From Kiritimatiellia bacterium (lineage in GTDB: Bacteria > Verrucomicrobiota > Kiritimatiellia > RFP12 > UBA1067), in contig JAFQYM010000045.1 of assembly GCA_017406465.1 (NCBI GenBank), positions 1 through 64,000 of the forward strand: a stretch of 64,000 nucleotides of DNA, written 5' to 3'. A program made the position numbers and the translations under genes. Below the pieces are notes generated by a model that worked only from the letters and a program-made list of their open reading frames with translations, did not search any database and was not told where the DNA came from. Below, piece after piece: positions 61,611-64,000 of this stretch; position 1 is the first letter of the stretch; every line of letters begins with the position of its first letter.

Positions 61611-62566
61611 TTCACCGCCTGTCCAATGAAGTCGTCCATCCCGCCCGAGACACCGTCGACGGTCAGCGTCGAACCCTCGACCTCGACCTGCTCGGAATCG
61701 AGCCAAAACGAAATCTTCCTGCCCTCGACGTCGCTGTGCCGACGACCGTCGTCCGCGAGCTTCGCCGGCTTCCCCGGCTCTCCGTACATCGTCACGCGGC
61801 CGAGGGACTTGACGTAGGCCGCGCGAGGGCAGCTGCCGGAACGTGTTCCGTTCGTCACCACGACGGAGCCGTCGGCCACGATGCGCTTCAGGGAATTCGT
61901 GCCGTCGAGAAAGGCGTAGAGCATGTCCGCCCCGAGCGAATACTCGGAATCCGCAACGCGCACTGCGCCATCGAACAGCACGACTCCGTCCTTGCGGTCG
62001 AAGTCTGTGCGCCTCGCCGCTATCTCTGCGTCGCGCTTTGCGTTCTTGCCGCCGCCGCCAACTATCGCCTTCGTGTCGAACTTTTGGTCCTTGACCCTAA
62101 TCTTGGTATTTGCGTATATTGTAACGAATTCTTCCTCGAAAGAAAAGTAGATTCCGTCGCCTTCCACTTCGTTGCCGAGGTAGAACGCCTTGGCGTGGCC
62201 CTCAACCCACCCCGACTTCGTTGTCCTGTCTATGACGCAGTTGTCCGCCTCGACACGCGCCTCAACGACGCCATTCGTCGAGAACTGCGTTACGACGACC
62301 TCGGTGCCCCATATCATTCCCACTTCGAGAAACACCTGCGCCTTCTTCGCCGTCACAGACGCCTTCACCGATCCGTCGGGATGCCGCTCGATGGGAATCG
62401 TAACGTCCGTCGCCGGCTCGTCGATGCGCGCGACGCACGAGGTGTAGGCGGCCTGCAGGCGCTCAGCCTCGCGCGACAGCACCTCGCGCTTCGCGAGCCA
62501 GTCATCCGACTTGAACGCGAACGCGGCGGCAGGCGCCATCACGAGTGCTATCAGGACCTTTCTCAA
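61607..62566 (-). CDS. LptA/OstA-like periplasmic LPS transport protein
   Basis: A 319-aa exported protein. A signal peptide (about 1-18, ending AFAF) is followed by helical and beta segments. A C-terminal OstA-like beta-jellyroll stretch has FDGAVRVADSEYSLGADMLYAF, IVADGSVVVTNGTRSGS and RVTMYGEPGKPAKLADDGR. It is longer than E. coli LptA (185 aa), so an N-terminal LptC-like part may be fused. It forms or extends the periplasmic LPS bridge and lies directly before lptB. The start is taken as TTG 62566 with GGAG 9 nt upstream; TTG 62581 is possible. Confidence 0.82.
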   Translation of the reverse strand: MRKVLIALVMAPAAAFAFKSDDWLAKREVLSREAERLQAAYTSCVARIDEPATDVTIPIERHPDGSVKASVTAKKAQVFLEVGMIWGTEVVVTQFSTNGVVEARVEADNCVIDRTTKSGWVEGHAKAFYLGNEVEGDGIYFSFEEEFVTIYANTKIRVKDQKFDTKAIVGGGGKNAKRDAEIAARRTDFDRKDGVVLFDGAVRVADSEYSLGADMLYAFLDGTNSLKRIVADGSVVVTNGTRSGSCPRAAYVKSLGRVTMYGEPGKPAKLADDGRRHSDVEGRKISFWLDSEQVEVEGSTLTVDGVSGGMDDFIGQAVK

Positions 62567-62588
62567 GCCGATGGACTCCAATCTGCGC

Positions 62589-63410
62589 TCACGCGCCTTT
62601 TACGACCTTGTGGATGGCGAGGAGCGTCTTCCACAGCTTCTCGACCTCGGAGAACTTGATTGCGTTCGCGGCGTCGGACTTCGCGACCTTCGGGTTCACG
62701 TGCGTCTCCATGAAGACGCCGTCGACGCCCGTCGCGACCGCGGCGCGAGCGAGCGCAGGCGCGTACTTGCCGTCGCCGCCAGAGCCGGTGCCAAGGCCGC
62801 CCGGCCTCTGCACCGAGTGCGTCGCATCCATCACGACGGGATAGCCGAGTTCGCGCATCACGAGAAGCGAACGCATGTCGGCGACGAGATTGTGGTAGCC
62901 GAAGCTGGCGCCGCGCTCGCACAGGACGATGCGCCTGTTGCCGGTCGACTCGATCTTGCGAATCACCTGCGACATGTCCTCGGGGGCCATGAACTGGCCC
63001 TTCTTGACGTTGACAACCGCGCCTGTCTCGCCGGCCGCGACGACGAGGTCTGTCTGCCGCGCGAGGAACGCGGGGATCTGCAGCACGTCGCAGACCTCCG
63101 CGACGACCTTGCACTGCCACGGCTCGTGGACGTCTGTGAGAACGGGAACGTCGAACTTCGCGCGGATCTCGGAGAGGATCTCGAGCCCCTTCTCGATGCC
63201 GGGGCCGCGGTAGGAATCGACGCTCGTGCGGTTCGCCTTGTCGAAGCTCGCCTTGAAGATGTAGCCGACCTTGAGCTTCCGCGCAAGGGACGAAAGCCGC
63301 CTCGCGAGGTCAAGCGCCATTTCGCGCGATTCTATGACGCACGGCCCCGCTATGAAAACGAGTCCTCCGTCGCCGAACGCAACACCCTTGTCGACAGGAA
63401 TTTTCTTCAT
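62589..63410 (-). CDS. kdsA: 3-deoxy-D-manno-octulosonate 8-phosphate synthase
   Basis: A 273-aa enzyme that makes KDO-8-phosphate from PEP and arabinose 5-phosphate for LPS core. Motifs are FIAGPCVIESRE, FKASFDKANRTS, GPGIEKGLEIL, LCERGASFGY and MDATHSVQRPGG. The first gene of a kdsA-lptA-lptB-hpf-hprK-ptsH-ptsI run. The extended -10 lies 6 nt before the ATG, and the mRNA appears leaderless. Confidence 0.97.
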   Translation of the reverse strand: MKKIPVDKGVAFGDGGLVFIAGPCVIESREMALDLARRLSSLARKLKVGYIFKASFDKANRTSVDSYRGPGIEKGLEILSEIRAKFDVPVLTDVHEPWQCKVVAEVCDVLQIPAFLARQTDLVVAAGETGAVVNVKKGQFMAPEDMSQVIRKIESTGNRRIVLCERGASFGYHNLVADMRSLLVMRELGYPVVMDATHSVQRPGGLGTGSGGDGKYAPALARAAVATGVDGVFMETHVNPKVAKSDAANAIKFSEVEKLWKTLLAIHKVVKGA

Positions 63411-63416
63411 GTTGAT

Positions 63417-63422
63417 ATTATA
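63417..63422 (-). promoter_or_regulatory. Extended -10, leaderless, kdsA operon
   Basis: TATGGTATAATATCAAC then ATG on the minus strand: the -10 ends 6 nt before the start codon, so +1 should be the A of ATG. The promoter region overlaps the stop end of the GH20 gene. Confidence 0.7.
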
Positions 63423-63437
63423 CCATAATCGACGGGA

Positions 63438-64000
63438 CTATTCGAGCGGAGCGCAGTTAACGCCGTGGCGGACGAGCCAGCTCCTCTGCGCTGCGGCGCG
63501 CTTCTTGAAGTCCGCGAAGCCGGGCTTCGCCTCTCCGAGCCAGAACACCTCGGAAAGCGCGAGCATGCGCGGCCACGCCTTCCATTCAAGGTCGTATTCG
63601 TTCCAGGTATACTCGGTCCAGTTGTTGCCCTGGCCACCGAGGATATGCGCCTTGGCATTGTCGGGAACGCCCGCGCACGGATCGAACGAGTAGCACCGCT
63701 CAAGCGTCACCTTGCCGCCGATGTAGAAGAACGGATCTTCCTTGAGCCCCTGTCCGTAGTCAAGGTAGCAATAGCTGCACGGCGTCATCACTACGTCGTG
63801 CCCGCGCGTCGCAGCCGCCGCGCCCGAGACGAGCTCGTGTCCCGCGCCGCTGCGGCTCTCGCGCCAACTCATGCCCATCGCGCTCTTCGGAATGTCGCCG
63901 AGAAGATACTCGTCCCAGCCAAGCGTTCGCTTGCCCCTGTCGGCGAGGAACTTCACGAAATGACGCGTGATCCACGGCTGGAGCCCGTGGTGGTCGCCAA
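63438..64000 (-). CDS. GH20 beta-hexosaminidase-like, 5' part outside window
   Basis: The C-terminal 187 residues of a glycoside hydrolase; the gene enters from the right edge. Typical GH20 barrel features are GKRTLGWDEYL, NNWTEYTWNEYDLEWKAWPRM and LALSEVFWL. The catalytic Asp-Glu pair would lie upstream, outside the window. It probably releases N-acetylhexosamines from glycans. The stop is at 63438, 27 nt before the kdsA start on the same strand. Confidence 0.85.
   Translation of the reverse strand, partial: GDHHGLQPWITRHFVKFLADRGKRTLGWDEYLLGDIPKSAMGMSWRESRSGAGHELVSGAAAATRGHDVVMTPCSYCYLDYGQGLKEDPFFYIGGKVTLERCYSFDPCAGVPDNAKAHILGGQGNNWTEYTWNEYDLEWKAWPRMLALSEVFWLGEAKPGFADFKKRAAAQRSWLVRHGVNCAPLE

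Overview
The window looks like a chromosome segment of a Gram-negative member of the Verrucomicrobiota/Kiritimatiellota side of the PVC group. This is inferred from gene content, not from a marker-gene search. The DNA is GC-rich. It carries LPS genes (kdsA, lptA-like, lptB), a MurC-MurB fusion, a divergent FtsZ, a regulatory PTS without sugar permeases (HprK, HPr, enzyme I), a BspA-type leucine-rich-repeat protein and many secreted carbohydrate-active proteins. No rRNA or tRNA genes were recognised.

Layout. 1-7.1 kb is an accessory region: a partial XRE regulator, tag, a TSCPD protein, a broken Fic gene, a secreted LRR protein and a compact, relatively AT-rich operon (leader ORF, AAA ATPase, PD-(D/E)XK-like protein, 65-aa protein, DUF2971 protein) that resembles a defence system. 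7.2-12.1 kb holds thiG behind a TPP riboswitch, then an overlapping four-gene operon of ArnT-like GT83, GT2, OmpR-type response regulator and histidine kinase. 12.2-25.5 kb is a glycan-degradation region (CE15 esterase, GH106-like protein, DUF4091-like protein, FGE-fold protein, sugar MFS porter with a GntR/LacI regulator, GH28), interrupted by a DUF6922/AbiEii-like toxin-antitoxin pair. 25.6-28.4 kb has a Na/Pi cotransporter and thiS-thiF behind a second TPP riboswitch. 28.4-40.8 kb is the cell wall, division and housekeeping block: murCB diverges from ddl-ftsQ-ftsA-ftsZ-mutL, facing a phosphoesterase-ispD-secA group. 40.9-51.9 kb has further secreted glycan-related proteins. 51.9-63.4 kb is a long co-directional run: acyltransferase, beta-helix protein, FabG, KAS III, then ptsI-ptsH-hprK-hpf-lptB-lptA-kdsA. 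The window ends inside a GH20 gene.

Most interesting signals. (1) A block of about 70 bp is shared by the promoters of the ArnT operon and the phosphate cotransporter. It contains three direct repeats with an 11-bp period beside the -10 box, the geometry used by PhoB/OmpR-family regulators, and a regulator of that family is encoded in the ArnT operon. (2) At least eight promoters have an extended -10 (TGNTAYAAT) ending only 6-10 nt before the start codon with no Shine-Dalgarno sequence, which implies leaderless mRNAs. (3) mutL is frameshifted inside a C-tract-rich linker, a possible phase-variable mismatch-repair switch. (4) MurC-MurB is fused, and both halves are shortened. (5) FtsZ has lost key T7-loop residues. 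(6) The ATPase/nuclease-like/DUF2971 operon is a candidate undescribed defence system.

Starts were chosen from Shine-Dalgarno sequences, overlaps and promoter spacing. Functions rest on motif recognition alone, without database searches.
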